NCBI GenBank assembly: GCA_963825685.1
Contig: CAWGUD010000028.1
Coordinates: forward strand, 11,081-75,080
DNA: 64,000 nucleotides
From: JAOUEA01 sp963825685
GTDB lineage: Bacteria > Actinomycetota > UBA4738 > HRBIN12
Direction: 5' to 3'
In this document: positions 28,244 to 36,526 of the stretch, piece after piece
How the letters are laid out: each line of letters begins with the position of its first letter
Position numbering within the stretch: the first letter of the stretch is position 1
The notes under the pieces: model-generated
Databases searched by the model: none
Told to the model about the DNA's origin: nothing
Seen by the model: only the letters and a program-made list of their open reading frames with translations
Position numbers and translations under genes: made by a program

Positions 28244-28606
28244 TCAGTCGCCGCGCTCCACCAGCTCGATGCGCGCCATCGGCGCGGCGTCGCCCTTGCG
28301 CGGGCCGAGCTTCAGGATGCGCGTGTACCCCCCGTTGCGGCCCTCGAAGCGCGGCCCGATCTCGTGGAAGAGGCGCGCGACGACGTCGCGGTCGGGGATG
28401 TCCTTGAGCACGTCCCGGCGGGCGGCGAGATCGCCCTTCTTCGCCTTCGTGATCAGCTTCTCGGCGTACGGGCGGAGCGCCTTGGCCTTGGCCTCGGTGG
28501 TGTCGATCGCCTCGTGCGTGAACAGCTGGACCGCCAGCGTGGAGAGCAGCAGGCGCTGGTGGCCCGGGTTCGAGCCGAGACGAGGGCCCTTCTTGGGCTT
28601 GGGCAC
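28244..28606 (-). CDS. rplQ: 50S ribosomal protein L17
   Basis: 120 residues, intact. MPKPKKGPRLGSNPGHQRLL, LFTHEAIDTTEAKAKALRPY, EKLITKAKKGDLAARRDVL and GGYTRILKLGPRKGDAAPMA are the conserved L17 segments. It lacks the long C-terminal tail found in many other actinobacteria. It lies 3 bases after rpoA and is the last gene of the alpha operon. Confidence 0.97.
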   Translation of the reverse strand: MPKPKKGPRLGSNPGHQRLLLSTLAVQLFTHEAIDTTEAKAKALRPYAEKLITKAKKGDLAARRDVLKDIPDRDVVARLFHEIGPRFEGRNGGYTRILKLGPRKGDAAPMARIELVERGD

Positions 28607-28609
28607 CGG

Positions 28610-29539
28610 TTACTCCTCCCGCAGTCCGAGACCCAGCTCCTCGAGCTTGGCCTTCACCTCGTCGATCGACTTCTGGCCGAAGTTGCGGATGTCCATCAGC
28701 TCGGACTCGCTCTTCAAGATCACGTCGCCGACCGAGTTGATGCCCTCGCGCTTCAGGCAGTTGTACGAGCGGACCGAGAGGTTCAACTCCTCGATCGTGA
28801 TCGCGTAGTCGCCGGGCAGCTCGTCGTCCTCGGCGGGGCCGACGGTGACGCTCGCCGCCTCGGCGAGCTCGCTGAAGAGCGTGACCAGCTCCTGCAGGGT
28901 GCCGCCCGCCGACGCCACGGCCTCGCGTGGGGTGACCGACCCGTCGGTCTCCACGTCGAGGATCAGGCGGTCACGGTCGGTCATCTGCTCGACGCGGGTG
29001 TTCTCGACCGTGTAGCTCACCTTGCGCACCGGCGAGAAGATCGAGTCGACCGGGATCACGCCGATCGGGTCGCGGGCCTTCTTGTTCTTGTCGGCCATGC
29101 GGTAGCCGACGCCGCGCTCGACCGTCATCTCCATCTCGAGGCCGGCGCCCTTGCCGAGCGTGGCGATGTGCAGCTCGGGGTTCAGGATCTCGACGCCCGC
29201 GGGCGGCGCGATGTCGCCGGCGGTGACCTCGGCCGGCCCCTTGGCCTTGAGGTAGACCGTGGTCGGCTCCTCGAGCTCGGAGCGAGCCACCAGCTCCTTC
29301 AGGTTCAGGATGATGTCGGTGACGTCCTCGGTCACCTTCGGGATCGTCGAGAACTCGTGCAGCACGCCGTCGATCCGCACCGACGAGATGGCGGCGCCGG
29401 GGATCGACGAGAGCAGCGTGCGGCGGAGCGAGTTGCCGACGGTGTAGCCGAACCCGGGCTCGAGCGGCTCGATCGCGAACCGGGAGCGGGTCGGCGAGAC
29501 GATCTCCTCGGAGATCTGAGGCCTCGCGACGATGAACAT
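28610..29539 (-). CDS. rpoA: DNA-directed RNA polymerase subunit alpha
   Basis: 309 residues, intact. The N-terminal dimerisation domain includes FAIEPLEPGFGYTVGNSLRR and TLLSSIPGAAISSVRIDGVL; RDPIGVIPVDSIFSPVRKVS and RLILDVETDGSVTPREAVAS follow. The C-terminal domain (IEELNLSVRSYNCLKREGIN, SESELMDIRNFGQKSIDEVK) carries the residues that contact UP elements and activators. It follows rpsK with a 90-base gap where rpsD would normally stand. Confidence 0.97.
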   Translation of the reverse strand: MFIVARPQISEEIVSPTRSRFAIEPLEPGFGYTVGNSLRRTLLSSIPGAAISSVRIDGVLHEFSTIPKVTEDVTDIILNLKELVARSELEEPTTVYLKAKGPAEVTAGDIAPPAGVEILNPELHIATLGKGAGLEMEMTVERGVGYRMADKNKKARDPIGVIPVDSIFSPVRKVSYTVENTRVEQMTDRDRLILDVETDGSVTPREAVASAGGTLQELVTLFSELAEAASVTVGPAEDDELPGDYAITIEELNLSVRSYNCLKREGINSVGDVILKSESELMDIRNFGQKSIDEVKAKLEELGLGLREE

Positions 29540-29594
29540 GCGGTGGTTCCCTCCTTCGGCGGGGGATCAACCATTCCTACCCCGCGTCGTCTGT

Positions 29595-29616
29595 CCCGCG
29601 GAGCGTGCTCCGCGGG
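29595..29616. repeat. perfect 22-base palindrome between rpsK and rpoA
   Basis: CCCGCGGAGC, GT, GCTCCGCGGG: 10-base arms that match exactly. It lies 13 bases past rpsK and 56 bases before rpoA, in the slot where most actinobacteria carry rpsD. It may be a transcript stem (processing or attenuation) or a protein-binding site. Confidence 0.55.
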
Positions 29617-29629
29617 TGTGCGCCTCGGG

Positions 29630-30022
29630 TCAGACCCGGCGGCGCTTGCGCGGCCGGCAGCCGTTGTGCGGCACCGGCGTCACATCCTGGATACCCGTGA
29701 CCTCGAGGCCCGCGGCGGCGAGCGATCGGATCGCGGTCTCACGGCCCGAACCGGGGCCCTTCACGAAGACGTCGACCTTCTGCAGGCCGTGCTCCTGCGC
29801 GGCGCGGGCGGCCTTCTCGGCGGCGAGCTGCGCGGCGAACGGCGTCGACTTGCGCGACCCCTTGAAGCCGACGTTGCCGGCGCTCGCCCACGACACCGTG
29901 TTGCCCTGCAGGTCGGTGATCGTCACGATCGTGTTGTTGAACGTCGACTTGATGTGGGCCTGGCCGTGGACGACGTTCTTCTTCTCGCGGCGCTTGGTCT
30001 TCTTGGCCTTGGGCTTCGCCAT
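29630..30022 (-). CDS. rpsK: 30S ribosomal protein S11
   Basis: 130 residues, intact. The basic N terminus AKPKAKKTKRREKKNVVHGQ is followed by the S11 core AHIKSTFNNTIVTITDLQGN, SWASAGNVGFKGSRKSTPFA and KVDVFVKGPGSGRETAIRSL, ending GITDVTP-like (GIQDVTPVPHNGCRPRKRRR). It comes 24 bases after rpsM. Confidence 0.97.
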   Translation of the reverse strand: MAKPKAKKTKRREKKNVVHGQAHIKSTFNNTIVTITDLQGNTVSWASAGNVGFKGSRKSTPFAAQLAAEKAARAAQEHGLQKVDVFVKGPGSGRETAIRSLAAAGLEVTGIQDVTPVPHNGCRPRKRRRV

Positions 30023-30046
30023 GCGTGTGCAGCTCCTCGCTGTGCC

Positions 30047-30427
30047 TTACTTCTTGGTCGCCTTCTTCTTGCCGGCGATCGCCTTCTTCGGACCCTTGCG
30101 CGTGCGGGCGTTGGTGTGGGTGCGCTGCCCGCGGACCGGGAGCGCGCGGCGGTGCCGCACGCCCTGGTAGCAGCCGATCTCGATCTTGCGCTTGATGTCC
30201 TGGGCCACCTCGCGGCGCAGGTCACCCTCGACCTTGAAGTTCGCGTCGATGTACGCGCGGATCTTCAGCACCTCGTCCTCGGAGAGGTCGCGCACCTTGG
30301 TGGCGCCCTCGACCCCCGAGCCGGCCACGATCGCCTGGGCCCCCGAGGTGCCGATGCCGTAGATGTAGGTCAGCGAGATGTCGAGCCGCTTGTCGCGCGG
30401 AAGGTCGACGCCTGCGATACGTGCCAC
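30047..30427 (-). CDS. rpsM: 30S ribosomal protein S13
   Basis: 126 residues, intact, GTG start. ARIAGVDLPRDKRLDISLTY, IYGIGTSGAQAIVAGSGVEG, RVRDLSED-like (KVRDLSEDEVLKIRAYIDAN) and GVRHRRALPVRGQRTHTNAR are the family signatures, with a lysine-rich tail ending GKKKATKK. Contacts the P-site tRNA in the head of the 30S subunit. Confidence 0.97.
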   Translation of the reverse strand: MARIAGVDLPRDKRLDISLTYIYGIGTSGAQAIVAGSGVEGATKVRDLSEDEVLKIRAYIDANFKVEGDLRREVAQDIKRKIEIGCYQGVRHRRALPVRGQRTHTNARTRKGPKKAIAGKKKATKK

Positions 30428-30467
30428 TGGACTCCCCTCTTCCTCCGGTCCTACCCTTGAGGACCGG

Positions 30468-30581
30468 TCAGCCTTGGCGCTGCTTGTGCCGCGGGTTCGT
30501 GCAGATGACGAGGATCTTGCCCCGGCGCCGGATCACGCGGCAGCGGTCGCAGATCTTCTTGACGCTGGGCCGAACCTTCAT
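30468..30581 (-). CDS. rpmJ: 50S ribosomal protein L36
   Basis: 37 residues: MKVRPSVKKICDRCRVIRRR, then GKILVICTNPRHKQRQG. A zinc ribbon (Cys-x2-Cys, Cys-x4-His) of the zinc-type L36. It lies between infA and rpsM, the universal position, and is complete with ATG and TGA. Identified by reading the gap between infA and rpsM directly. Confidence 0.96.
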   Translation of the reverse strand: MKVRPSVKKICDRCRVIRRRGKILVICTNPRHKQRQG

Positions 30582-30613
30582 CCGCTCGTCAACTCGCTGG
30601 TCTCCGGGACCGT

Positions 30614-30832
30614 CTACTTGTAGCGGTACACCACACGGCCTCGGGTGAGGTCGTACGGCGACAGTTCCACCAGGACCCGATCGCCCGGCAGGATGCGGAT
30701 GTAGTGCATGCGCATCTTCCCGGAGATGTGGGCCAACACCTTGTGTCCGTTCTCGAGCTCCACCCGGAACATGGCGTTGGGCAACGGCTCGATGACCGTT
30801 CCCTCGACCTCGATCGCGTCTTTCTTCGGCAC
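30614..30832 (-). CDS. infA: translation initiation factor IF-1
   Basis: 72 residues, the standard length. PKKDAIEVEGTVIEPLPNAM, FRVELENGHKVLAHISGKMR and MHYIRILPGDRVLVELSPYD are the S1/OB fold of IF-1, ending LTRGRVVYRYK. The start is GTG 30832, preceded closely by CTGGAG. A longer reading to 30892 starts inside the leader. First gene after the promoter at 30916-30945. Confidence 0.96.
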   Translation of the reverse strand: MPKKDAIEVEGTVIEPLPNAMFRVELENGHKVLAHISGKMRMHYIRILPGDRVLVELSPYDLTRGRVVYRYK

Positions 30833-30915
30833 GCTCCAGCTGTTCCCTCTCGAACGGGTTCTCGCCCTGGCTCCCGGGACGTGCACGAACACCCTCCGGG
30901 AGGGGGCGAACGGTC

Positions 30916-30945
30916 AGTATAGGGGCCGGTCAGCGCGAACGTCCA
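30916..30945 (-). promoter_or_regulatory. promoter of the infA-rpmJ-rpsM-rpsK-rpoA-rplQ operon
   Basis: On the minus strand, TGGACG (30940-30945) and TATACT (30916-30921) are 18 bases apart; the -10 is nearly consensus. It lies in the 122-base gap after map and 84 bases before the infA start. The leader contains a short CCCTCC/GGGAGGG stem near 30893-30905. Confidence 0.65.
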
Positions 30946-30954
30946 CGAACCGCC

Positions 30955-31717
30955 TCAATCGCGCGCCGTGAACACCTCCGGACCGTCCTCGGTGACGGCC
31001 ACGGTGTGCTCGAAGTGAGCGGCGAGGGAACCGTCGGCCGTGACGACCGTCCACTCGTCGGCGAGCACCCGCGTCTGCTCCGCGCCGAGCATCAACATCG
31101 GCTCGATCGCGATCACCAACCCCGGGCGCAGGTCGGGTCCGCGACCGGCGCGGCCGAAGTTCTGGATGAACGGGTCCTCGTGCATCGACCGACCGATGCC
31201 GTGACCCCCGTACTCGCGAACGATGCCCAGTCCCGCCGGCTCGGCCACCGACTCGACCGCGTGGCCGATGTCGGAGAGCCGGCCCCCGGGCTGCGCCGCC
31301 GCGATGCCCGCGTACAGCGCTTCCTCGGTGGTCTTCACGAGCCGGGCGGCATCCTCGGTGGGCATGACGCCCCCGACCGCGACGGTGACCGCCGAGTCGG
31401 CGTGGAAGCCCTCCCAGATCGCCCCGAAGTCGAGCGAGAGCAGCTGCCCCTCCTCGAGCCGACGGTCGGGCGAGGGGATGCCGTGCACGATCTCGTCGTC
31501 GATCGAGGCGCAGATCGTGGCCGGGTAGGTGCCCCGGTACCCGAGGAAGGAGGGCGTCGCGCCCTGCTCGCGGATGTACGCCTCGGCCACGTGGTCGAGG
31601 TCTGCGGTGGTCGCGCCCGGGTCGGACCGCCTCGAGCACGGTCGAGATCGTGCCGGCCACGATGCGGCCGGCCCGCCGCATGCGATCGAGCTCCTCGGGT
31701 GACTTCCTGATGATCAC
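30955..31717 (-). CDS. map: type I methionine aminopeptidase (one frameshift)
   Basis: About 254 codons. It removes N-terminal methionine. It starts MIIRKSPEELDRMRRAGRIV at GTG 31717 (overlapping the adk stop), and after a one-base insertion near 31620 continues HVAEAYIREQGATPSF-like (AEAYIREQGATPSFLGYRGT). All five metal ligands are visible: two Asp in LSLDFGAIWEGFHADSAVTV, His in EYGGHGIGRSMHEDPFI, Glu in VIAIEPMLMLG and Glu in AHFEHTVAVTEDGPEVFT. Confidence 0.93.
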
Positions 31718-32364
31718 GACACACCGTCCAACGCGTCGTTCGTGCGCGTGGCGACCTCCGCCTCACGGACCTCGGCATCGATCGCCACGAGCAGGTCCCG
31801 CTCATGATAGAAGGCCTCGAGCGGGGCCGTCTGCTCCCGGTAGAGGGCGAGGCGCCGTCGCACCGTGAGCTCGTCGTCGTCGGCGCGCCGCTCCAGCGGG
31901 GCCTCGTCGGTGTCGCAGACCCGATCGTTCGCGGGCGGCTTGAACTCCAGGTTGTACGTGCGCTTGCATGCCGGGCACGTCCATCGGTTGGACAGGCGCC
32001 GCACGGCCATGTCGTCGCTGATCGCGAACTTCAGCACCGCCGAGAGGGGTTGCTCCGCCTGCGCGAGCGCGGTCTCGAGCGCCACGGCCTGTGGCACGGT
32101 GCGTGGGAACCCGTCGAGGATGAAACCCTCGCGCGCGTCGGGCTGGGCGAGGCGGTCCATCACCATGCGGACGACGAGCTCGTCGGGCACGTACTCGCCG
32201 CGGTCCATGTAGGCGCGCGCCTGGATGCCGAGGCCCGATCCGCGCTGCACGTGCTCGCGCAGGATGTCACCGGTCGAGATCTGCGGGATGTCGAAGCGAT
32301 CCACCAGCAACTGGGCCTGCGTTCCCTTGCCAGCCCCCGGAGGTCCGAGCAGCACCAGCCGCAT
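31714..32364 (-). CDS. adk: adenylate kinase, zinc-type lid
   Basis: 216 residues, intact. MRLVLLGPPGAGKGTQAQLL is the P-loop, DIPQISTGDILREHVQRGS binds AMP, and GFILDGFPRTVPQAVALE carries the DGFPR motif. The lid holds WTCPACKRTYN and NDRVCDTDE, a Cys-x2-Cys plus Cys-x2-Asp zinc site of the long form. It interconverts ATP + AMP and 2 ADP. The gene sits 6 bases after secY, the usual spc-operon position. Confidence 0.96.
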   Translation of the reverse strand: MRLVLLGPPGAGKGTQAQLLVDRFDIPQISTGDILREHVQRGSGLGIQARAYMDRGEYVPDELVVRMVMDRLAQPDAREGFILDGFPRTVPQAVALETALAQAEQPLSAVLKFAISDDMAVRRLSNRWTCPACKRTYNLEFKPPANDRVCDTDEAPLERRADDDELTVRRRLALYREQTAPLEAFYHERDLLVAIDAEVREAEVATRTNDALDGVS

Positions 32365-32370
32365 CGGCGC

Positions 32371-33655
32371 CTACTTCAGGAAGCCTTCGTAGTGGCGCAT
32401 CAGCAGCTGGGACTCGATCTGCTTCATCGTCTCGAGCGCGACGCCGACCGCGATCAGGACCGACGTGCCGCCGAACGGGAACTGCTGGAAGTCCCAGATC
32501 TTGAAGACGATCGTGGGGATCAGGGCGATCGCCGCGAGGAAGAGCGCACCCGGCAGCGTGATGCGCACGAGGATGTCGTTCAGGTAGGTCGCCGTCGGGC
32601 CTCCCGGGCGGATGCCGGGGATGAACCCACCCTGCTTGCGCAGGTTGTCGGCCTGCTTGACCGGATCGAACTGGATCGCCGTGTAGAAGTACGCGAAGAA
32701 CACGATCATCGACGCGAGCACGATCATGTACACGTAGGTCGGGTTCCCGGCGTTCAGGTACGTGTCGACGAAGTTCTGGAACCCCTCCCAGGGCACGATG
32801 CTCGCGAGCAGCACGGGCATGTACATCACCGACGTGGCGAAGATGATCGGGATCACACCGGCCTGGTTCACCTTGAGGGGAAGGTAGGTGCTGCCACCGG
32901 TCGTCATCTTGCGGCCCACGATGCGCTTGGCGTACTGGATCGGGATGCGGCGTTGCCCCTGATCCATGAAGACGACGGCGACGATGATGCCGAGGCCGAT
33001 CAGCATGATCACGCTGAACTTGAACGCGCCGCCCTGCCGAAGGATCGAGCCTCCCTCGCCCGGCAGCGACGCGATCACGCTCGTGAAGATCAGGATCGAC
33101 ATGCCGTTGCCGACGCCGCGCTGGGTGATCAGCTCTCCCAGCCACATGATCATCGCCGTGCCGGCGGTGAGCGTGAGCACGATCAACCCGATGTTGGGGG
33201 CCGTGAACGTCCCTGGCGGGAACGGGTCGGGCAGCCCGGTGCCGCCCGAGTGGAACAGGAACACGATGCCGGTCGACTGCAGCACCGCCAGCACCACGGT
33301 GACGTAGCGCGTGTACTGGTTGATCTTCTTGACGCCGACCTCACCCTGGTCCTGCAGGGCCTGCAGCTTCGGGATCACGACGGTGAGCAGCTGCATGATG
33401 ATCGAGCTCGTGATGTAGGGCATGATGCCGAGCCCGAAGACCGCCATCTGCCCGAGCGCCCCGCCCGAGAACAGGTTGATCAGCTGCAGGAACCCGCCCT
33501 CACCCGGCCTCGATCGCGTCGCGGACGCGCCCGAAGTCGACCACCGGCACCGGCACGTAGGAGCCGAACCGGTAGATGGCGATGATGAACAGCGTGAAGA
33601 GGATCTTGTTGCGAAGGTCCGGAAGCCGGAACGCGTTGAGGAAGGCTTTCAGCAC
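32371..33655 (-). CDS. secY: preprotein translocase subunit SecY (one frameshift)
   Basis: About 428 codons. The channel of the Sec machinery, ten TM helices. It starts VLKAFLNAFRLPDLRNKILF at GTG 33655, then FIIAIYRFGSYVPVPVVDFG. A one-base insertion near 33505 creates a false TGA, after which GGFLQLINLFSGGALGQMAV and FGLGIMPYITSSIIMQLLTV continue. RGVGNGMSILIF, AKRIVGRKMTTGGSTYLPLK and VNQAGVIPIIFATSVM are universal SecY segments, and it ends LETMKQIESQLLMRHYEGFL. Span 3n+1 confirms the indel. Confidence 0.94.
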
Positions 33656-33678
33656 GGGCGTCTATCGTACCCCGGCAT

Positions 33679-34119
33679 CTAGCTCTCGATGAGCTCGGCG
33701 GTGCCGCCGGCCTGCTCGATCTTGGCCTTCGCCGCCTTCGAGAACGCGTGGGCCCTCACCGTGAGCGCGTGGTCGAGCTCGCCGCGGGCGAGGATCTTCA
33801 CCGGCAGGCTCTTGTGCACGAGGCCGTGGGCCGCCAACGCCTCGGGCGTCACCTCGCCGCTCTCGTAGTACTTCGAGAGCACCTCCACGTTGACCACCGC
33901 GTACTCGACGCGATTCACGTTCGTGAAGCCCTTGAGCTTGGGAACGCGGCGCTGCAGCGGCATCTGGCCGCCCTCGAACCAGGCCGGCACGTTCTTGCGG
34001 GCTCCGGTGCCCTTCGTGCCGCGCCCGGCGGTCTTGCCGCGCACGCCGGCACGGCCTCGACCGACGCGCTTGCGATCCTGCTTCGCGCCTTCGGCCGGCT
34101 TCAGGTGATGGAGCTTCAT
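33679..34119 (-). CDS. rplO: 50S ribosomal protein L15
   Basis: 146 residues, intact. MKLHHLKPAEGAKQDRKRVG, RGRAGVRGKTAGRGTKGTGA and WFEGGQMPLQRRVPKLKGFT are the conserved L15 N-terminal half, and the end reads HAFSKAAKAKIEQAGGTAEL. It lies 23 bases before secY in the spc operon. Confidence 0.97.
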   Translation of the reverse strand: MKLHHLKPAEGAKQDRKRVGRGRAGVRGKTAGRGTKGTGARKNVPAWFEGGQMPLQRRVPKLKGFTNVNRVEYAVVNVEVLSKYYESGEVTPEALAAHGLVHKSLPVKILARGELDHALTVRAHAFSKAAKAKIEQAGGTAELIES

Positions 34120-34143
34120 GTCGGTTCCTCTCCGGGGGACGCC

Positions 34144-34332
34144 TCAGGCGCCCTCGACCTCTTCGACGCGAACGAGGTGCCGCACCTTCTCGATCATGCC
34201 GCGGATCTCGGGGCGGTCGTCCTTGATGACGGTGTCGTTGATGCGGTGCAGGCCGAGCCGGCGCACCGTGTCCTTCTGGTCACGGGGACGGTCGATCACG
34301 CTGCGCACCTGCGTCACCTTGAGCTGGCTCAT
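34144..34332 (-). CDS. rpmD: 50S ribosomal protein L30
   Basis: 62 residues, intact. MSQLKVTQVRSVIDRPRDQK, DTVRRLGLHRINDTVIKDDR and PEIRGMIEKVRHLVRVEEVE match L30 closely. ATG overlaps the rpsE stop by 4 bases. Confidence 0.96.
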   Translation of the reverse strand: MSQLKVTQVRSVIDRPRDQKDTVRRLGLHRINDTVIKDDRPEIRGMIEKVRHLVRVEEVEGA

Positions 34333-34979
34333 CGCCGGCCTCCGCGCGGGCCCTGGCCGCGCCGCTGGTCACGGCTCGACGGCTGGTCGGAGTAGACCTC
34401 CTCGAGCGCCGCGGTGCGCGCGGCCTGCAGGCGCACATCGGCCGCGGCGACGGCCTCGAGCATCGGCTTGGGCGCGATCTCGTGGACGTCGCGGCCGCGC
34501 AGCTGGGCCACCTGCTGGGGCCGACGCAGCGACTTCAGCCCGGCCACCGCCGCCTTCACGATGTTGATCTGGTTCGAGCTGCCCATGGACTTCGACAGGA
34601 TGTCCTTGATGCCCGCGGCCTCGACCAGCGCGCGCACGGGACCGCCGGCGATCACGCCGGTTCCCGGGGCGGCGGGCTTGAGCAGCACGACCCCGGCGCC
34701 GGCCTCGCCGATCACCTCGTGCGGGATCGTCGTGCCCATCATCGGCACCTCGAACATGGCCTTGCGGGCCTCCTCGACGCCCTTGGCGATCGCCGCGGGC
34801 ACCTCCTTGGCCTTGCCGTAGCCCAGCCCGACCCGACCCGCACCGTCGCCGACGACGACGAGCGCGGCGAACGAGAACCGCCGACCACCCTTGACGACCT
34901 TGGCCACTCGGTTGATCGAGATCACCCGTTCCTCGAACGGGCTGCGGTCCTGCTGATTCGAGTCGTATCGCCTGCTCAT
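34329..34979 (-). CDS. rpsE: 30S ribosomal protein S5
   Basis: 216 residues. The core FEERVISINRVAKVVKGGRR, FSFAALVVVGDGAGRVGLGY and GIKDILSKSMGSSNQINIVK is standard. The start is ATG 34979, one base after the rplR stop; a longer reading to 35012 enters rplR. The C terminus is extended by about 40 residues (ADVRLQAARTAALEEVYSDQ, then an Arg/Gly-rich end), longer than in E. coli. Confidence 0.96.
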   Translation of the reverse strand: MSRRYDSNQQDRSPFEERVISINRVAKVVKGGRRFSFAALVVVGDGAGRVGLGYGKAKEVPAAIAKGVEEARKAMFEVPMMGTTIPHEVIGEAGAGVVLLKPAAPGTGVIAGGPVRALVEAAGIKDILSKSMGSSNQINIVKAAVAGLKSLRRPQQVAQLRGRDVHEIAPKPMLEAVAAADVRLQAARTAALEEVYSDQPSSRDQRRGQGPRGGRR

Positions 34980-34980
34980 G

Positions 34981-35328
34981 TCAGATCTGGAGTCCTCCCT
35001 CGCGCGCGCCATCGGCGAGCGCGGCCACGCGACCGTGGTACAGCCGCCCGCCGCGATCGAAGACGGCGCGCTCGATGCCGGCGTCCTTCGCGCGGCTCGC
35101 GAGCAGCTCGCCGGCTGCCTTCGCGCGAGCGGTCTTGTCGTCGCCGGAGACCTCGCGGTCGCTCACCTGGGCGAGCGTGCGAGCGCCGACGTCGTCGATC
35201 AGCTGCGCGTAGATGAACTTGTTCGACCGGTACACGGCCAGTCGCGGCCGGGTGCCGTCGCCCGAGACCTTCTTGCGGACCCGGTCGTGGCGGCGTTCGC
35301 GCGCCGCTCGCTTCTCGTTCCTCGCCAT
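34981..35328 (-). CDS. rplR: 50S ribosomal protein L18
   Basis: 115 residues. MARNEKRAARERRHDRVRKK, RPRLAVYRSNKFIYAQLIDD and FDRGGRLYHGRVAALADGAR are the L18 signatures (5S rRNA binding). ATG 35328 overlaps the rplF stop (TGATG); a GTG three bases earlier is an alternative that would add one residue. Confidence 0.96.
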   Translation of the reverse strand: MARNEKRAARERRHDRVRKKVSGDGTRPRLAVYRSNKFIYAQLIDDVGARTLAQVSDREVSGDDKTARAKAAGELLASRAKDAGIERAVFDRGGRLYHGRVAALADGAREGGLQI

Positions 35329-35879
35329 CACGCAGCACCTGTCTTCGCGGCCTTGCCGGCCTTCTTCCGCACGTACTCGCCCTCGTACCGGATGCCCTTG
35401 CCCTTGTACGGCTCGGGCTTGCGGATCTTCCGGATCTTCGCGGCGATCTCCCCGACCGCCTGCTTGTCGTTGCCCCGCACCACGATCTGCGTGGGCGCCG
35501 GCACCTCGAACTCGATGCCGTCGGGCACCGGCACCAGCACCGGGTGTGAGAACCCGGCCTGCACCTCGATGTCCTTGCCCTTCATGGCCGCCCGGTAGCC
35601 CACGCCCACGATCTCGAGCTTCTTCTCGTAGCCCTTGGTCACGCCCTCGACCATGTTGGCCACCAGCGAACGGGTGAGCCCGTGCAGCCCGCGGTTGAAC
35701 CCCAGGTCGTCGGGGCGCTCGACCCGGGCGAGGCCGCCGTCGACCACGATCGTCATGTTCTCGTGCATCGTCTGGGTGAGCTCCCCGCGGGGTCCCTTCA
35801 CCGTGACGACGTTGCCGTCGCCGACCGTGATGTCGACCCCGCTCGGGATCTCGATGGGCTGCTTTCCGATACGACTCAT
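35328..35879 (-). CDS. rplF: 50S ribosomal protein L6
   Basis: 183 residues, intact. MSRIGKQPIEIPSGVDITVG, VTVKGPRGELTQTMHENMTI, and the C-terminal motif RKPEPYKGKGIRYEGEYVRK are diagnostic. Its ATG lies 30 bases past the rpsH stop. Confidence 0.97.
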   Translation of the reverse strand: MSRIGKQPIEIPSGVDITVGDGNVVTVKGPRGELTQTMHENMTIVVDGGLARVERPDDLGFNRGLHGLTRSLVANMVEGVTKGYEKKLEIVGVGYRAAMKGKDIEVQAGFSHPVLVPVPDGIEFEVPAPTQIVVRGNDKQAVGEIAAKIRKIRKPEPYKGKGIRYEGEYVRKKAGKAAKTGAA

Positions 35880-35909
35880 CGTGTCCGTTCCCTCGTGTGC
35901 GCCCCGTCG

Positions 35910-36335
35910 CTACCAGACGTAGGCCAGCACCTCGCCGCCGATGCCCTTGCGGGAGGCGTCCTTGTCGGTCATCACGCCCTGCGACGTGGAGACGATCGCC
36001 ACGCCGAGACCGCCGAGCACCCGCGGCAGCTCGTGTCGCCCCGTGTAGACCCGTCGTCCGGGCGTCGAGACGCGCTTGATGCCGCTGATCGTGCGCTGTC
36101 GCTTCTTGTCGTACTTGAGGCGCACACGGAAGGCCTGCTGCACGCCCTCGCCCTCGCGCTCGAAGCCGTCGATGTATCCCTCGGCGTCGAGGATACCGAG
36201 AACCGCCTCGTTCACCTTCGAGACCGGCACCGCCAGGTCGTCCTTGTACGCGAGGTTCGCGTTGCGGATGCGCGTGAGCAGGTCGGCGACCGGGTCGTTG
36301 ACGTTGCTCGAGAACCGCCGTTCCTTGGTCACCAT
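35910..36335 (-). CDS. rpsH: 30S ribosomal protein S8
   Basis: 141 residues. VNDPVADLLTRIRNANLAYK, then VRLKYDKKRQRTISGIKRVS and GLGVAIVSTSQGVMTDKDAS end GGEVLAYVW as usual. It has about 11 extra N-terminal residues (MVTKERRFSSN) compared with typical S8. The ATG at 36335 overlaps the rpsZ stop by 7 bases, and no later in-frame start exists before the conserved core. Confidence 0.96.
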   Translation of the reverse strand: MVTKERRFSSNVNDPVADLLTRIRNANLAYKDDLAVPVSKVNEAVLGILDAEGYIDGFEREGEGVQQAFRVRLKYDKKRQRTISGIKRVSTPGRRVYTGRHELPRVLGGLGVAIVSTSQGVMTDKDASRKGIGGEVLAYVW

Positions 36336-36514
36336 GATGCCTTCGTCACCCCCGGCAGCTCGCCGGCGTGCGCCAGCTCTCGGAAGCAGATGCGGCAGAG
36401 CAGGAACCGCTTGTAGACGGCTCGGGATCGCCCGCACCGCTGACAGCGCGTGTATCCGCGCACGCGGAACTTCGGCTGGCGCTGCTGCTTGTTCTTCAGT
36501 GCCTTCTTGGCCAT
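36329..36514 (-). CDS. rpsZ: 30S ribosomal protein S14, zinc type
   Basis: 61 residues, intact. MAKKALKNKQQRQPKFRVRG, then CQRCGRSRAVYKRFLLCRIC forms the Cys-x2-Cys ... Cys-x2-Cys zinc ribbon, and FRELAHAGELPGVTKASW is the common end. Only this short, zinc-type S14 is visible in the cluster. Confidence 0.97.
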   Translation of the reverse strand: MAKKALKNKQQRQPKFRVRGYTRCQRCGRSRAVYKRFLLCRICFRELAHAGELPGVTKASW

Positions 36515-36526
36515 GTGTGCGTTCTC

